Assembly: GCA_950295325.1 (NCBI GenBank)
Contig: OX485807.1
Span: forward strand, 34,316,440 to 34,380,439
Source of the DNA: Polytrichum commune
Taxonomy: Eukaryota; Streptophyta; Polytrichopsida; Polytrichales; Polytrichaceae
Length of the DNA stretch: 64,000 nt
Direction of reading: 5' to 3'
In this document: one piece after another, positions 1 to 11,534 of the stretch
How positions within the stretch are numbered: the first letter of the stretch is position 1
Layout: the number at the start of each line of letters is the position of its first letter
The notes under the pieces: model-generated
Told to the model about the DNA's origin: nothing
Seen by the model: only the letters and a program-made list of their open reading frames with translations
Database searches by the model: none
Position numbers and translations under genes: made by a program

Positions 1-592
1 GGATGGACACTTCGTCCACTGCTGGGACTCCAGCATCGATCTCACTCCCCGTTGGCAGCAGGCTGCCTCGACACAAGGGGCAAGTGGAGTGCGAGAGGAA
101 CCACACATCGATGCAGTCGGTGTGAAACACATGACTGCATTTCGGCAGCAACCTCAGATTCTCATCCTCTTCGAACCTCTCCAAACACACCGCACACTCC
201 TGGGCGTCTTTGCCTTCCTTGAGATTCCTCACCACGGCGTAACTCACTATGGGCAGCGACTCCACCACCAATTTGCCTAACCCCTCGCTCCCGGATGAGT
301 CCTGTTGAATTACCACTGGGTGCTGGTGAATGGGGCGGCGGCCATCGGTGTCGTCGTTGGCCATTTTGCATCTTCGGAGGTAAAGCGACAGGAAGCCTAC
401 CATGAATAATGCGCTGATCAGCACCACGATGGTGATGGCCATGCTCGGGTTGAATTGGCCCTTGACATCGAATTGCGGAGGAGGTCCCCAGGAGTTGATA
501 ACAACTCCTGTGTCATTTAGTGCGGAGTCATTTAGTGGAGAAGGGGGTGGTGCGGCGAATCCCATCATGGGAGGATTTGCTGAGGAGTTCAT
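1..592 (-). CDS. ATL-family RING-H2 E3 ubiquitin ligase, C-terminus cut by window edge
   Basis: The minus-strand frame is open from an ATG at 592 to the window edge and gives 197 residues. The N-terminus is Pro/Ser/Asn-rich. Residues about 51-71 form one hydrophobic membrane segment, followed by basic YLRRCK. A GLD-type motif lies at about 105-114 (GLGKLVVESLP). The RING-H2 finger has C133, C136, C152, H154, H157, C160, C171 and C174, with spacing C-X2-C-X15-C-X-H-X2-H-X2-C-X10-C-X2-C and the conserved Trp164, exactly as in plant ATL proteins. The family consists of membrane-anchored E3 ligases that pass ubiquitin from an E2 to substrates, often in defence or stress signalling; the substrate cannot be inferred here. 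I chose the ATG at 592 because an in-frame stop lies about 70 bases upstream and the protein then begins in the usual short lead before the membrane segment. There is no intron in the visible part, which is usual for ATL genes. The tail beyond residue 197 is missing. Confidence 0.93.
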   Translation of the reverse strand, partial: MNSSANPPMMGFAAPPPSPLNDSALNDTGVVINSWGPPPQFDVKGQFNPSMAITIVVLISALFMVGFLSLYLRRCKMANDDTDGRRPIHQHPVVIQQDSSGSEGLGKLVVESLPIVSYAVVRNLKEGKDAQECAVCLERFEEDENLRLLPKCSHVFHTDCIDVWFLSHSTCPLCRGSLLPTGSEIDAGVPAVDEVSI

Positions 593-662
593 TCTTGTGA
601 TGTTTCTTGTGACTCGCTCCTTCCTTCCTCCAGGGAGGAGATTCTTCGTTGATCCTTGCTTT

Positions 663-1545
663 GCTCAATCTTCGTTCCCTTGACCGGCTCTTCCACTTGA
701 TGAATCTGGTTTGAATTCAGCGGAGATGTGTTCACTTCGGAGGACTTGATGAGTTTCCTTCAGATTAGCCACTGGATGCTGCAGGATCTCTAACCTTCCT
801 CCAAATTTCAAACCATGAGGATCGAACGTGCCTGCTTATAGGGTTTGTTCGACCATTCGCTCAATCTTCGTTCCCTTGACCGGCTATTCCCACTTGATGA
901 ATCTGCTTTGGATTCAGTTGCGATGTTTTCACTTCGGAGGACTTGATGAGTTAGCTAGCTCCTCCGGATGCTGCTGGACCTCTAAGCCTCTCTGCAAATT
1001 TCAAACCATGAGGAGTTATCCTGCCTGCTTACAGGGTTTGTTCCACCAATTGCTCAATCTTCGATCACTTGACCGGCTCTTCTACTTGATGAAATCTGCT
1101 TTGAAATCAGCTGCGATGTTTTCACTTCGGGGTTTTGACGAGGTTCCTTCGGATTAGCCTGCGCCTCCGGATGCAGTAGAACTTCTAAACCTTCCTGCAA
1201 ATTTTCAACTTTGATCGTGCCTGCGTACAGTGTCTGTTCCATTTCAAGTCTCGCTACCTTGCTTCCTTCTTGCAATCTCACCATGCTGTTCTAAACGGAA
1301 AATTCCCCAAAACCGACCATTTGCAGAAATCATTCTTGTGCTTGGATCATCCACTGAGTAGATGACCATTTCAATCTAAGTGGATTTCCCTCGACCCCTT
1401 CCACTCTAACCTACTTTGAATTCAGCTGTGATATTATTGTGTTCACTTCGGAGGACTCGATGAAATTCCCTTCCGGACCTCTAATCCCTTCCGGAAAATT
1501 ACAAACCTTGAGGAAAATTGCTTACAGGGTCTGTTCCATTTCAAC
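663..1545. repeat. Diverged tandem repeat, unit about 193-197 bp, upstream of the ATL gene
   Basis: The phrase GCTCAATCTTCG recurs at 663, 859 and 1052. TTCACTTCGGAGG or a close variant recurs at 731, 928, 1121 and 1442. Three copies have periods of 196 and 193 bp. A fourth, more diverged copy (about 1380-1545) is displaced by about 128 bp of extra sequence. All copies share blocks such as CTTGACCGGCTCTTCCACTTGATGA-like text and a final CTTAYAGGGTYTGTTCC. The array begins about 70 bases upstream of the ATL start codon, so it would occupy the 5' leader or proximal promoter of that gene. No coding potential is convincing. Confidence 0.85.
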
Positions 1546-2220
1546 TCTCCAGCTTCTGCACATGGATGAGATTCTCAAACAACCTCAACATGTTTTCGGA
1601 AACCCTCGACAACCGACCTGCAATTGATTCGTAAAGCATGGAAATTCACCCAATCGACAACCAACCTTCGTCGACTACCCATCATCCACCTATCCTATAA
1701 ATTTCCTCCACCGGTCGTGACTCTAGCTCCAAAAACACCAACATCATCCACAACGTGCGCATCACTTCCATCATTTTCAATGCTCAGTTTCGAAGGTCAA
1801 TCTTCCTCCATCCATCAACACCCTACCCATCAAAATTGCGTCATGAAATTATTTGCTTGAGATGTGCATTGACCGCTCGCACGCTCCTTCATCCTGCAGA
1901 TCCGAAGCAGATCGTCCAAACCACTTCTGATACCTTGAAACTCACGCCTCCTGCCGGCAGCTCAAATTTCAATCGGTCGTGGCGTAACATGCAGCGGGCC
2001 AACTGCTCTCCTCTTGAATTCTCGCTTCCATCTCCAAAACCCACAAACTTTCGCACCGCCTGTACTCTAGTACGAAATCACTCACTCACTCACTCACTCA
2101 CTCGTCACCGTCGTCACCGTCGTACCCACCACCTCCGCCATCTCCCTTTGCTCTGCTACAAAGGTATGTGGGCCTGCTTGATCTGTACTGGTCACTCTTC
2201 ATTTGGGGGCACCTCCATTT
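1546..2220. other. Gene-free, pyrimidine-rich flank with CACT and GTCACC microrepeats
   Basis: No gene is recognised. The plus strand is rich in C and T. It carries a (TCAC)n run at 2078-2103 followed by a doubled GTCACCGTC at 2104-2123. Read from the minus strand this is a purine-rich GAGT repeat lying 1.5 kb upstream of the ATL gene; it could belong to a distal leader or promoter, but nothing shows that. A 155-codon open frame here has low complexity and no recognisable domain. Confidence 0.5.
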
Positions 2221-3195
2221 GAATGGTAGATGGCAAGGCTAACTTTGTTGTAGTTCTGAACAGACACCAAAAAGGCATCATCATGTGATACGGTGGGATT
2301 TATAGACCATGATATGCTCAAACTATATCCATCAACTATTGTAGGTTTCATTGAGTTTAGACCATATCCTCATTGAACTGTATCTATCAACCACTCTAGT
2401 CTCAAGTGGTAATTTAGCCGCCTGTGTGATCACGCTGAGAGAAAGAGAATAATGTCAACTTTGACCCCCTGTGACTTGTAAGTAACATCTCAACTCCGGT
2501 CAGAACTTCAACTTGAAACGAATGATGCTCTTGTTGTGACGATTTGCAATTTTGCTAAAGAACGACGGCAGGGCGGGGCGAGGCGAGGCGAGACGAGATG
2601 TTTCCCGATCCGATCTTACGGCCAAATTGTGTGTACGTGGGCCATCTATCTCATAGCTGAAGGTAAAACCACCAGGAACTCCCCAAAATTTGTTGGTAGG
2701 TCCATGTAGATCACTTGCCCCGAGGGGTTAGCACAGTGGTCTGCCCAAGGACCCAGATTTTGTTTAAGAATCTTTCTTCCTGGCTGTGCCCCACAGGGAG
2801 AATTTCACATCAATTGGTTCGAGGACGCGGTGCAGGTCGGGTAGGATGGGAGCGTGAGGTGCTTTAACTGAGCCCTTCCTGCAGCCATGTGGGCCGCCCT
2901 GCCTTGACTCTGTAGGACGAGGATTGCAGCTCCTCCCATGCAATTTTCCCCTCCTCCCTTCCCTGCCAGGTCAATCGCTCCTCTCTCTGCCTAATTCCTA
3001 TGGCCATCTTGATGATGAATCTTCTCCTCGCTTGTCCAACAGGCGTAAGATGCAAGTACACATAAGTCAGTCCATCTTTCTTTCCGCAGGAATGGCGCAC
3101 GACTTGTTCGTTCGTTCCTTCTCTTTCTTTCTTTCCTTCTTCCTTCCTTGCTTGCTCCCTTTCCTGGCATTGATGAGTCTTCGTCGTTAGGACTT
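2221..3195. other. Gene-free stretch with short internal duplications
   Basis: No gene is seen. Two related segments with the phrase AACTRTATCYATCAAC follow each other at about 2310-2400. A GCGAGGCGAGGCGAGACGAGA-like purine microrepeat lies at about 2575-2597. A plus-strand stretch at about 3100-3160 is a C/T-rich low-complexity run. The short open frames on both strands show no domain. Confidence 0.4.
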
Positions 3196-3870
3196 AGGGT
3201 CCACTTCTGCTGTCCCAGCTGGCTGTCCTGGCTGACAGACACGTAGGGTTAGTTTCCATGTAGGCCGCTCGCCCACCAGATTCTAGTGGAAATGGCTGAC
3301 AGATACTTAGGGTTAGTTTTCATGTAGGTCGCTTGTCCATCAGATTCTAGTGGAAATTGTTGTTTTGGTTGACAACTACATAGGATTAGTTTCCATGTAG
3401 GCCGCTTGTCCAACGGATTCTAGTGGAAATGGTTATCCTGGCTGACGAATACTTAGGGTGAGTTTCCATGTAGGCCGCTTGTCCATCACATTCTAGTGGA
3501 AATGGTTGTTTTGGCTGACAGATAAGTAGGATTGGTTTCCATGTAGGTTGCTCGCCCACTAGATTCTAGTGGAAATGACCGTCTTTGGCTGACAGATACC
3601 TAGGGTTGGTTTCCATGTAGGCAGCTTGCCCACCAAATTCTAGTGGAAATGGTTGTCCTAGCTGACAAATACTTGGGATTAGTTTCCATGTAGGCCGCTC
3701 ACCCACTATATTCTAGCAGAAATGGCTATCCTGGCTGACATGCAACTACTTAGGGTCAGTTTCCAAGTAGGCTGCTCGCCCATCAGATTCTAGTGGAAGT
3801 GGCTATTCTGACTTACAAATACTTCAAATTAGTTTGCATGTAGGCTATTCGTCCATCATAATTTAGTTGT
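3196..3870. repeat. Tandem array, about 9-10 copies of a 73-bp unit
   Basis: TTTCCATGTAGG or a close variant recurs at 3253, 3317, 3390, 3463, 3536, 3610, 3683, 3760 and 3833. The spacings are 64, 73, 73, 73, 74, 73, 77 and 73 bp. Each unit also carries GATTCTAGTGGAAATGG and GGCTGACAGATACTTAGGG. The first unit is shortened and the last decays towards 3870. The order is head-to-tail on the plus strand. There is no coding frame across the units. The copies differ by several substitutions each, so the array is not freshly expanded. Confidence 0.92.
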
Positions 3871-4377
3871 CGACATTTTCTTTTTTGTCCTTACCAAGTC
3901 ATATCATGTTCTTTGATGTGCATTTTGGGTTTCGACCAAAAAGGGACTTTTATACTACTAACTCTTTATCCATGCTCGAGTAAAAAACCATGCACTCAGT
4001 AAAATATTGTAGGAATGCGTAACCCCAAATAGGACAATTCAATGTAGTGGACGTTTCTCCCCCCGATCATTGACCACAACCCTTTTTTACACAGTAAAAT
4101 TAATACTACCCATGAATCCTTTCGGTGACCGGCCTTCCCTATCAACATCTTTGCTTAAAACATGGGATCCCGACAACCTTCTAGGAGATTAGATTAGCAC
4201 TACATAAGGTGAATGCACAAATAATGAACTTTGACATGTTTATGGGTTTAAATATAGATGCTATGGATTTTGGAGACGTTCAACGGTGAACGCATAGGCG
4301 GTGATGCCATTGCCGTTCCAAATGGTTATATGGTCCAAATGGTGGCATTTGGACCGGGATAGCACATGCCCATACTA
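3871..4377. other. Gene-free AT-rich stretch
   Basis: I see nothing identifiable here: no sizeable open frame, no clear terminal inverted repeat and no RNA gene. It separates the 73-bp array from the first palindromic miniature element. Confidence 0.4.
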
Positions 4378-4588
4378 CACTAAATATTGTATTTAGTGTT
4401 ACTTACGATTTGGAATTACGCAACGCTGTAATTATTTACTGTATTTTTTCATTCCTTCGCCAACAAAGGTCAAATTTGTTGTTTGGACATCATAGAACGT
4501 TAACATCTTTACTTGGTTAAAGAATACATTAAATGTGAGAATGTATAGCATTGTGCAACTCCGAATAGTAAGTGACACTAGTTAGTGT
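4378..4588. mobile_element. Palindromic miniature element, CACTAAATA family, copy 1
   Basis: About 210 bp begins with CACTAAATATTGTATTTAG and ends with an inverted form (GTGACACTAGTTAGTG). Inside the ends, TTTGGAATTACGCAACGC on the left pairs with the complement of GCATTGTGCAACTCCGAA on the right, so the whole element is an imperfect inverted repeat. The middle phrase GTTGTTTGGACATCATAGAACG is shared with the copies near 9702, 27022 and 36510. The element has no coding capacity. The superfamily is uncertain because flanking duplications are not clear. Confidence 0.75.
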
Positions 4589-7196
4589 AGTATACTATAT
4601 ACCATTGACCGGTGGCCAGTGGTCACATGGGTGATCACCATTGCAAAAGTCCAAACAGATGGGCGTCGACAACGGCCTGTTGAGAAAACGGTGCGGGGTG
4701 GCTTGGGACATTGATTCATATGCTTGGGCCCATTCTATAACTTAGTATAGGTAAATATCCAAGTCTAAAATGTACATATCCGGAAGAAAATCATTATAGA
4801 TGATCTACAACATGCACGTCAAGAATTCAAAAAAAAAATTCACCTTGATATCATAATTAATTAGCTCAACTCTCATGTTCCTTAGCTAGATTTGCTAATG
4901 TGATCATGTACTTCAATTTTGTTATCAAACCTCTACATGTGCTAGAATCCAAATAGTGTCCATATTAGATGTACTCACTTTGGGTAGTAGCCCTCCCAAG
5001 AATATATAGCAAAAGGAAGTAAAAGAAGGGGTCCACGTCACAACAAAAGTAAGTATTCCTCGGCCACATGGCTCAAGTGCAAACTCGTATGGAACAAGTG
5101 TAAAGAAGAAATCCCTTTGGAGAAGGTCGCTCTCTTGACTATGTCCACGCAAATTACAAGCCCATTTTTTGAAGCATCTAATTGTTGTGGTCACTAAACC
5201 TAAGGTGGACGGGTCTTAAGTGGCTCGTTTTCTTAATCAATCGGCCCCTATATTTGATTGGTGTGTGGTTCGGTGAGGATGAAAGAGCAAACATCGTAAA
5301 GACACATGTTTAGAAGAGATTGGACTATGTCTTCAAATATTGATAACTTCTCTACACTCAATCATGAACACAATTTGAGAGGACCTATGTATTCAGTATA
5401 GAAATTAACAAACATGCACTTCCGATAACCATAACTAAAGCATGGGAGGTCCAATTTTTTATCCGGTTTTTTTTTGTAGATGTTTCATCGTAGATTTGCT
5501 AATGCAACACGAGTTTTGTTGTGTGAATCTAATCGGCAGAAGTTGGAGAACATGAAAATGGAACCAAATTACCTCAAGTACATTGCTTCGGGGTCTTTAA
5601 AGTTGATTCCAATGTCAAATCAACTGAAAAAAATAACCTCTGAATTGCATACTAATTCATGGGTTTTGTGTTGGGTGGATGAGAGGTATATGTGTACATG
5701 GTAATTCCCTTTCTCCAACTTACCACTACGTTCCACCCTTCTCAATTTGGAAATTGCAGCTACAAAGTTATAAGGTACACAACCCTTAATTTATATATAT
5801 ATATATATAATTTTCTTGACTAGCCCACTTCTCATAGGATATGAAAAGACACAGTTAGTACAAGATGGTCAAAAATCTAAATCAAGGCTACAACCACTAT
5901 TTCCATAATTTTTGGAGCTCACATGATTATCTTATTCATTATGAAGTTGCTCATTAGGTTCCTTTCATTGAGTTGATTATTGAGCTTGGAATGGTTATCA
6001 TATTTTGAGCATGTGGTTTAATCTCTTTTTAGACACATTTTTTTTTTGGTATTTGTTCTTGAAGGCACACCTAATCACATACCACTCAAATGTCATAATA
6101 ATAAAAGTAATTGAGTAAGGGTTGTCTACCCTAATGAGTTGCAACATGGCATCACTACTACAAGAAATATCTAATTTAGTGTGGCAATCAAATTTGTATG
6201 CCATATTGATAAAGTGGTCTTCATGACTTGTCATGTAGCACTGAGTGACATGCTCTTTATTATCCGTTTGATGGTAGTGCTACAACCTTCAACTCCAAAG
6301 AAAGTCATCAAGAATTAGATCCACCTTGGTTTCTCGATATCATATATTGGATGAAATTGACACTGCAATTACGATACATATGAGGTTTAGCAAGTAGGAT
6401 GTGCGTAAACATCTATCGTAGATGCACCTAAGATATGAGCACCTTAAACTGAGCAGTTAAGATATTTGGCATTCATTTGGCATTCGTATGAAAAAAAATC
6501 TAGGTGTATTGCGAAAAAAATCTCCCCAATATTGAATCAATACAAATATTTGAAGTGAGAATTGTGTTGGCACCCAAAACCCAAAATTGTGTTATACATC
6601 AATCGATTATTGATGTTCACATGATGAACATTCTCAAAAGCGACATGTACTTAATATGCAAGATGTCGAGGGTGTTGGTTTTGGGGTTGTCTTGGTTTAA
6701 GGCGCTTCTAAATTAATTATGGCTCTTTATGAAAATCGACCGTCTACAATCGATCCAATTAATTGATTATGCGCCTCTACCAACATAAGAGTCCTCGGCA
6801 TTCATATTGTGTCATTGGTGGATATAGGCAAATCTACCATTATAATAGATTTACAAGTTTTATTAGTGATGTAGGACGATTTTCTGCAAGTCAATTACCC
6901 ATGACTCATATGCTTGTATTGAATATAAGTAAACTTAATCAAACCGGAAGGTTTCCATTATGAAAATGAGGAGAAATTGTACATTTCATGATAAGACTTG
7001 CAAATGAAAGGGGATTGTGCTAGTTTGTTGTCCATCCAAGGCAATGCCATCTCCAAATCCATCGCCTTAAATCAAGAGTCTAGAATATGCAAGTGGTGTC
7101 ACAAGTTGATTGCTTGATTTTAACTTGTAGGTGACATATTCAGAATTCGCATTGTGTTTACAATAGCGAGGGCTAGACACCCATCTCTTTGAGTTG
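4589..7196. other. Gene-free stretch with remnants of a dispersed repeat family
   Basis: No protein or RNA gene is recognised. About 5260-5400 carries the phrase AGAGATTGGACTATGT seen in many other places in the window. About 5870-6240 carries the reverse complement of the same family (CATACCACTCAAATGTCAT and a run to TAAAGTGGTCTTC). A (TA)n run lies at about 5795-5809. The rest is AT-rich with only short, domain-free open frames. Confidence 0.5.
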
Positions 7197-7213
7197 CCCC
7201 CCCCCCCCCCCCC
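7197..7213. repeat. Pure C17 mononucleotide tract
   Basis: Seventeen uninterrupted C on the plus strand in AT-rich surroundings. It is one of thirteen G or C runs of 11 or more bases in the window. It is not at the end of any element I could define. Confidence 0.95.
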
Positions 7214-7740
7214 GCCAATGCTAAGTTACTCAAGGTCAAAATGCAATCCATTACATTATAGCATGAAGACTTCTATTTAAGATAATTTGACATGAGAGAG
7301 AGAGATGTGATGATTCATATGTTACTTTTACATTTGATCCTATCATAAACTTTGGCATCCTTTGAGCATTCATTCGTATGTTACTTCTAATTTTTGTTTT
7401 GCAACGTCCACCTTTTGAAAGAGCCCTATGTTTTTCATTAAACCTAGTATGGTGTATACCAAAGGCTATGGTAGAACTAATAATATTGTAATTTCTACTT
7501 CAAACGTTTTATACGGACCCTTTACTTTTCCTCATATAACTTTGAAAAACTATGAGGTGCCTTCCCAAAGATTAAGTTATTGAGAGCCTCTCTTTGGAGA
7601 ACTTTGCCGAGTAAATGTTCTCATATATGTCCGGCCAACATCATGTTCTTCAAGTAGATGTTCAAGGCTTCCTTGAGAATCATGAGAGATAGATGTTGGG
7701 ATCTTGACGACTTTCATTTTGAATCTCGGCTTTGCAAGGA

Positions 7741-7753
7741 GGGGGGGGGGGGG
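7741..7753. repeat. Pure G13 mononucleotide tract
   Basis: Thirteen uninterrupted G followed by CATGTGTAAC. The same junction (G-run then CATGTATAACC) occurs near 30068 inside a dispersed repeat, which suggests that this tract grew from a G-rich position in a repeat. Confidence 0.95.
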
Positions 7754-8284
7754 CATGTGTAACTGAAGATAGAAAGAGAACATGTGAACATGGCTAAAGA
7801 ATTATGGAAATAATTCAAAAGTTGGTAATGTAGGTGCACTTGTTTTGGCTTGTGACCTATTATGGACACCTAAAAGTAAGGGTGTAATGAACACGAAGCG
7901 TGTGTTAAATGGTCCCCCAAGAAATGAAAACCAAGTGGAGGCATAGCATGACCTACGTGCACACCCAACAAGTCCATTGTGCAGTAGACCGTGACATATA
8001 TAAGTCAAGGGAAGCTCCAACATAGGTAAAGGCCATGAAATTGTTAATTCTCCACTTCAATGGAACAATATATAAAGCATAAGAAACAAGAGTAGCATGT
8101 AAATTGTTGTCCCACATTCTCACAATCATGAGGGTATTTAAGAAGCACTTTATCCCATGCAAAAAGGTGGGGCATCACCAAGATGGATAGCACAAATGGA
8201 TGCCTCTATGTGACCTGGCATAATGAATCATGCAACTTACAACTCATAACCTTTATAAAAATTGGAGATATGATTCAAATATTT

Positions 8285-8890
8285 GAGTTGTATGGCTTCC
8301 AAATCCAATTCAAATTGGTACTCCAACGACACAATCGGCATATAAAATTGGATCCCTCTAAGGACCCAAACTCGCCAAAGTATCCAAAGTACGCACAGTT
8401 ACATTATTAGCCAAAAGGTGTGGCCACTCCCACGTGCCGCTCTAACACTCATAAATTACTTGACTAGAGTGGAAAGATTCCACTATGAACATGTAGCTAA
8501 AGAAACCACACATTTCATGTGCAATTCAAGGAACTTGTACTCGTTGATGTTGTCCATCCAGGCTAGCATCCAAGACATGTCTCATATATTTTATGCTGCA
8601 TGGCTTCTGAACCCACTTTTGATTGGATTTAGATTGCTACTCCAATGAAACAATTGGCATATACATTGAATCACTCTAAGTACCCAAACTCGCCAATATT
8701 AGAGTATCCAAAATAGGTACAACTCTCTTAGTAGTGATAACATTTAGCCGCTCCCATGGGGTCACTCTAACACTCAAAAACGTGACCCAAGTGGAAAGAT
8801 TCCAATTATTCGATCATGTAGCTAGAGAAACCACACATTTCGTGTGCAATTGTAAAGGAGGTTGTACTAAGTTGATGTCGTCCATCCAAG
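8285..8890. repeat. Imperfect tandem duplication, unit about 310-330 bp
   Basis: The block with TGGCTTCCAAATCCA (8291), ACCCAAACTCGCCAA, GCCGCTCTAACACTC and GAAACCACACATTTCATGTGC recurs about 310-330 bp later as TGGCTTCTGAACCCA (about 8601), the same ACCCAAACTCGCCAA, GGTCACTCTAACACTC and GAAACCACACATTTCGTGTGC. The copies are in direct orientation and clearly diverged. A related fragment with the phrase TTGTCCATCCAAGGC lies near 7030. No coding function is seen. Confidence 0.75.
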
Positions 8891-9409
8891 ACACACCTCC
8901 TCACTAGAGTACAATGCCCAAGCAAATTAGCTTGAAGCTCATGCATGCCTAGTCATCCCCTCGCAAAGTACCGTGCTTCTTTTTCTCTATTATTTTACCA
9001 TATGTCCCATATATGCCGGATGCAATAATACCAATGGGATAAGAGAACCCATCCATACATTTTGATTTGTGGCCTTGTTGCTAGAAACCCGTACTTGGTC
9101 TAGACGTACAAGCTTGTTGTTCATAAAATAGTGGCTTTGGTCATCTCGATTCTTCAAGTTGTTGTGAGGTTTGTTTCGAGAAATCCGTACTTTGTCTAAC
9201 CATCATATTATATGGTAATCACTTACACCTATGAATAATCGTCCTTTCAAGCATAGGAGCACAATTCATATGATAGTTTACCTTGAATTGTTATGGGTCT
9301 TGTTGGAAATTCAACATATGTTAGCATGTCATTTTTGTACATCGTATGAATAAAATATCAATTTTAAAGTGTTGATTATAGGCGTGTTCAAAATTGGACC
9401 TGGGTTCTC

Positions 9410-9453
9410 TCATGTTCAAATCATGTTCAAATCATGTTCAAATCATGTTCATT
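9410..9453. repeat. 11-bp tandem repeat TCATGTTCAAA, four copies
   Basis: Three perfect units and a fourth ending TCATGTTCATT stand head-to-tail. It is a short minisatellite in gene-free DNA. Confidence 0.95.
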
Positions 9454-9701
9454 TTGGGTAGGAATCTACAAGTGTCGTTTTGGGTAAGGGGACATAATTA
9501 CATCTGGTTATCATAAGAGTCCATTTAGAAATGTAAAGGTTGGTTATCAAAACTTGGAATGTGTAATCGTGGAAAATAAATTCATATGATCAATCAAGGA
9601 CATAAATCCACAAAGGTGAGTTGCTTGTTCACATCTCCTATATTTTGATGGTATCCATAAGGGTTTTATTGTATATAGATCTTAGTGCATGCTAACAACT
9701 T

Positions 9702-9918
9702 CACTAAATATGATATTTAGTGTCACTTACTATTTGGAATTACAGAACGCTATAATTGTTTGATATACATCTCATTATTTACCAACAAAGATCGAAGTGG
9801 TTGTTTAGACATTACAAAACATAACATCTTTACTCGGTAAGAAAATTACACCAATAGTCAAATGATATAAGAATGTGTAACTTTGAATAGTAAGTGACAC
9901 TAAATATAATATTTAGTG
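9702..9918. mobile_element. Palindromic miniature element, CACTAAATA family, copy 2
   Basis: 217 bp runs from CACTAAATATGATATTTAG to TAAATATAATATTTAGTG. The outer 40 bases on the left (through ACTATTTGGAATTACAGAACGC) are complementary to the right end (GAATGTGTAACTTTGAATAGTAAGTGACACTAAATA). This is the best-preserved copy of the family and its two ends define the family limits. Confidence 0.8.
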
Positions 9919-10016
9919 TCATTTGGCATGTGTGGGTAAATTACAAATTGGCAAGATTTGTAGGCTAATGTGTGGTCATAATTTATTAATAACTTTGTAA
10001 TGTGGCCCACGTCTTC

Positions 10017-10656
10017 GGGCCACTTCACACATGAGACTGAGAGCCCTTGACCAAGACACTTCAAGCACTCTCATTGGTGGAAAAGGCGGAGCAAGTCCAA
10101 GCTCGCTTCACACTATGCTTGAGGGATCAACGTAGTATGTGAATGCAAGATGGATGTAAAGTCTACATGGATTCCTACATGGCATCAAATGGATCATATT
10201 TCATGGTCACTTGGATTATTTTCAAAAACCACCTCTTGGAAGTAGGCCTAACACAAAAACATGAGACCATGGCACTCTGAATGCTCACAACCATAGATTT
10301 ATTTTATTTTATCATATGTGAGGACCCGCATGAATAGGAATTCATTGAAATAGCATTTGGTTGAAGGCCATGTCCCATATTGTTTCGCACTACACTTGAG
10401 GGTCCGTGACCACAATACATGATTTTGCAGGTGCGTTAAGATGGCCTTTAGACACTTTCTTTTGGGCTCTCACAATTTCATGGTCATGGCTCTTGGCTCG
10501 TGTGTGAAGTATTTGCACAAATAATGTTAACCCCACATTATTTGCACAAATAATGTGTATTGTGAAGGGACCTTGGACCGGCTCCGCCTTTTCCACCAAT
10601 GAGAGTGCTTGAAGTGTACTAGACACGGGCTCTCAGTCTCGTATGTGAAGTGGCCC
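10017..10656. mobile_element. PIF/Harbinger-like MITE, GGGCCACTT family, composite of two copies
   Basis: The left part (10017 to about 10510) is a full copy: GGGCCACTTCACACATGAG at the start and GGCTCGTGTGTGAAGT near 10510. After a doubled ATTTGCACAAATAATGT stretch (10511-10557), a second, inverted and internally deleted copy runs from AGGGACCTTGGACC to GTGAAGTGGCCC at 10656. The outer ends are both of the same end type (GAGACTGAGAGCC), which a single insertion would not give. The flanking triplets differ (TTC and TAA), as expected for a composite. The element has no transposase and depends on one encoded elsewhere. Confidence 0.8.
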
Positions 10657-10959
10657 TAAGCCCCCTAAGACCCACTGCCCGTGTGGCCGCCACTTAGGGA
10701 TGAACTTTAGCGATTGCTTGTTGCTTATTGTGATGATTTTAAACTAAATTTAGGAAATATAAATCTTCTAGGAGTTATCAATCTAAGAGATAATAATCTT
10801 ATAAGGAGATCAATCATGCAAAATCAAATGAATGTCATTTTTCATTTAATTTTACATCTTTTACTTTTTAATAAGGAAATTTAAGTAGGGTTAGGAGGTG
10901 CCATTCTTCAACTAGGTTGGCTTAAATCACAAAGTCTCATATAAAGTCACAAGAATTTA

Positions 10960-11330
10960 TTTAAGACACTGATACTTGAGTGGTGTGTATTTAGGTGTGT
11001 ATCGCAAAATGGACACCAAGAAGACACGTGTTTAGAAGAGATTGGATTACGTGTTCAAAAATTGCTAACGTTTTTGGGTTCAATAGTCAACATGGTTGGG
11101 GGGGGGGGGCATATATGATCACTTGTTGAGCACGAGAATCTTTCACTTTGATAATCAATGAGATATTCGTATGAGCACCAAAAAATTATGAGGCAAATGG
11201 CTACAGGCACAATTTGGATTTGCTAATCATCTCGTACTAATTGCGTGTTTCATATCCTATGCAAAGAGAGAAAGCATCCATCTAAGGCCCGTCTACCTTA
11301 GAAAAGGTACAATCTCACACTACCAAATAA
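10960..11330 (+). repeat. Dispersed repeat, AGATTGGACTAT family, long form
   Basis: It starts near GAGTGGTGTGTATTTAGG, includes GACACGTGTTTAGAAGAG and AGATTGGATTACGTG, then a G12 tract (11098-11109). It continues through TATGAGGCAAATGGCTAC, ACTAATTGCGTGTTTCAT and TCTACCTTAGAA. The segment at about 37425-37750 matches it block by block, so both are copies of one element of at least 330 bp. The ends are not defined and no coding frame is supported. Confidence 0.65.
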
Positions 11331-11534
11331 ATAAATAAACAATCCATGGGAGGCCACATAAACAATGCTCATCATCAAAGTGAACATAAAATTTTCCACC
11401 CATGACATTTTCTTGATGTTTGTGTTTTTTGGAGTGGTATAGTTGGCCACATATCTCATGAACTTAGGCCCACTTTACACTAGAGGTTTTGCAAGTTCAA
11501 TGACTGGTGGGGAGTCTCTTACTCATGCTTGCTC

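Noticed and set aside
1755-2222. 155-codon plus-strand open frame
   Set aside because: Low-complexity text (repeated Ser-Leu-Thr-His and Arg-His units from the microsatellites) and no domain.
2717-2832. Pol III-like boxes (GGTTAGCACAGTGG and GGTTCGAGG) suggesting a tRNA or tRNA-derived SINE
   Set aside because: The two boxes are about 85 bases apart, no acceptor stem or cloverleaf can be folded, and no TSD is visible.
3196-3870. 73-bp array as a CRISPR
   Set aside because: Units are contiguous and diverged throughout, with no constant-repeat and variable-spacer pattern, in a eukaryotic genome.
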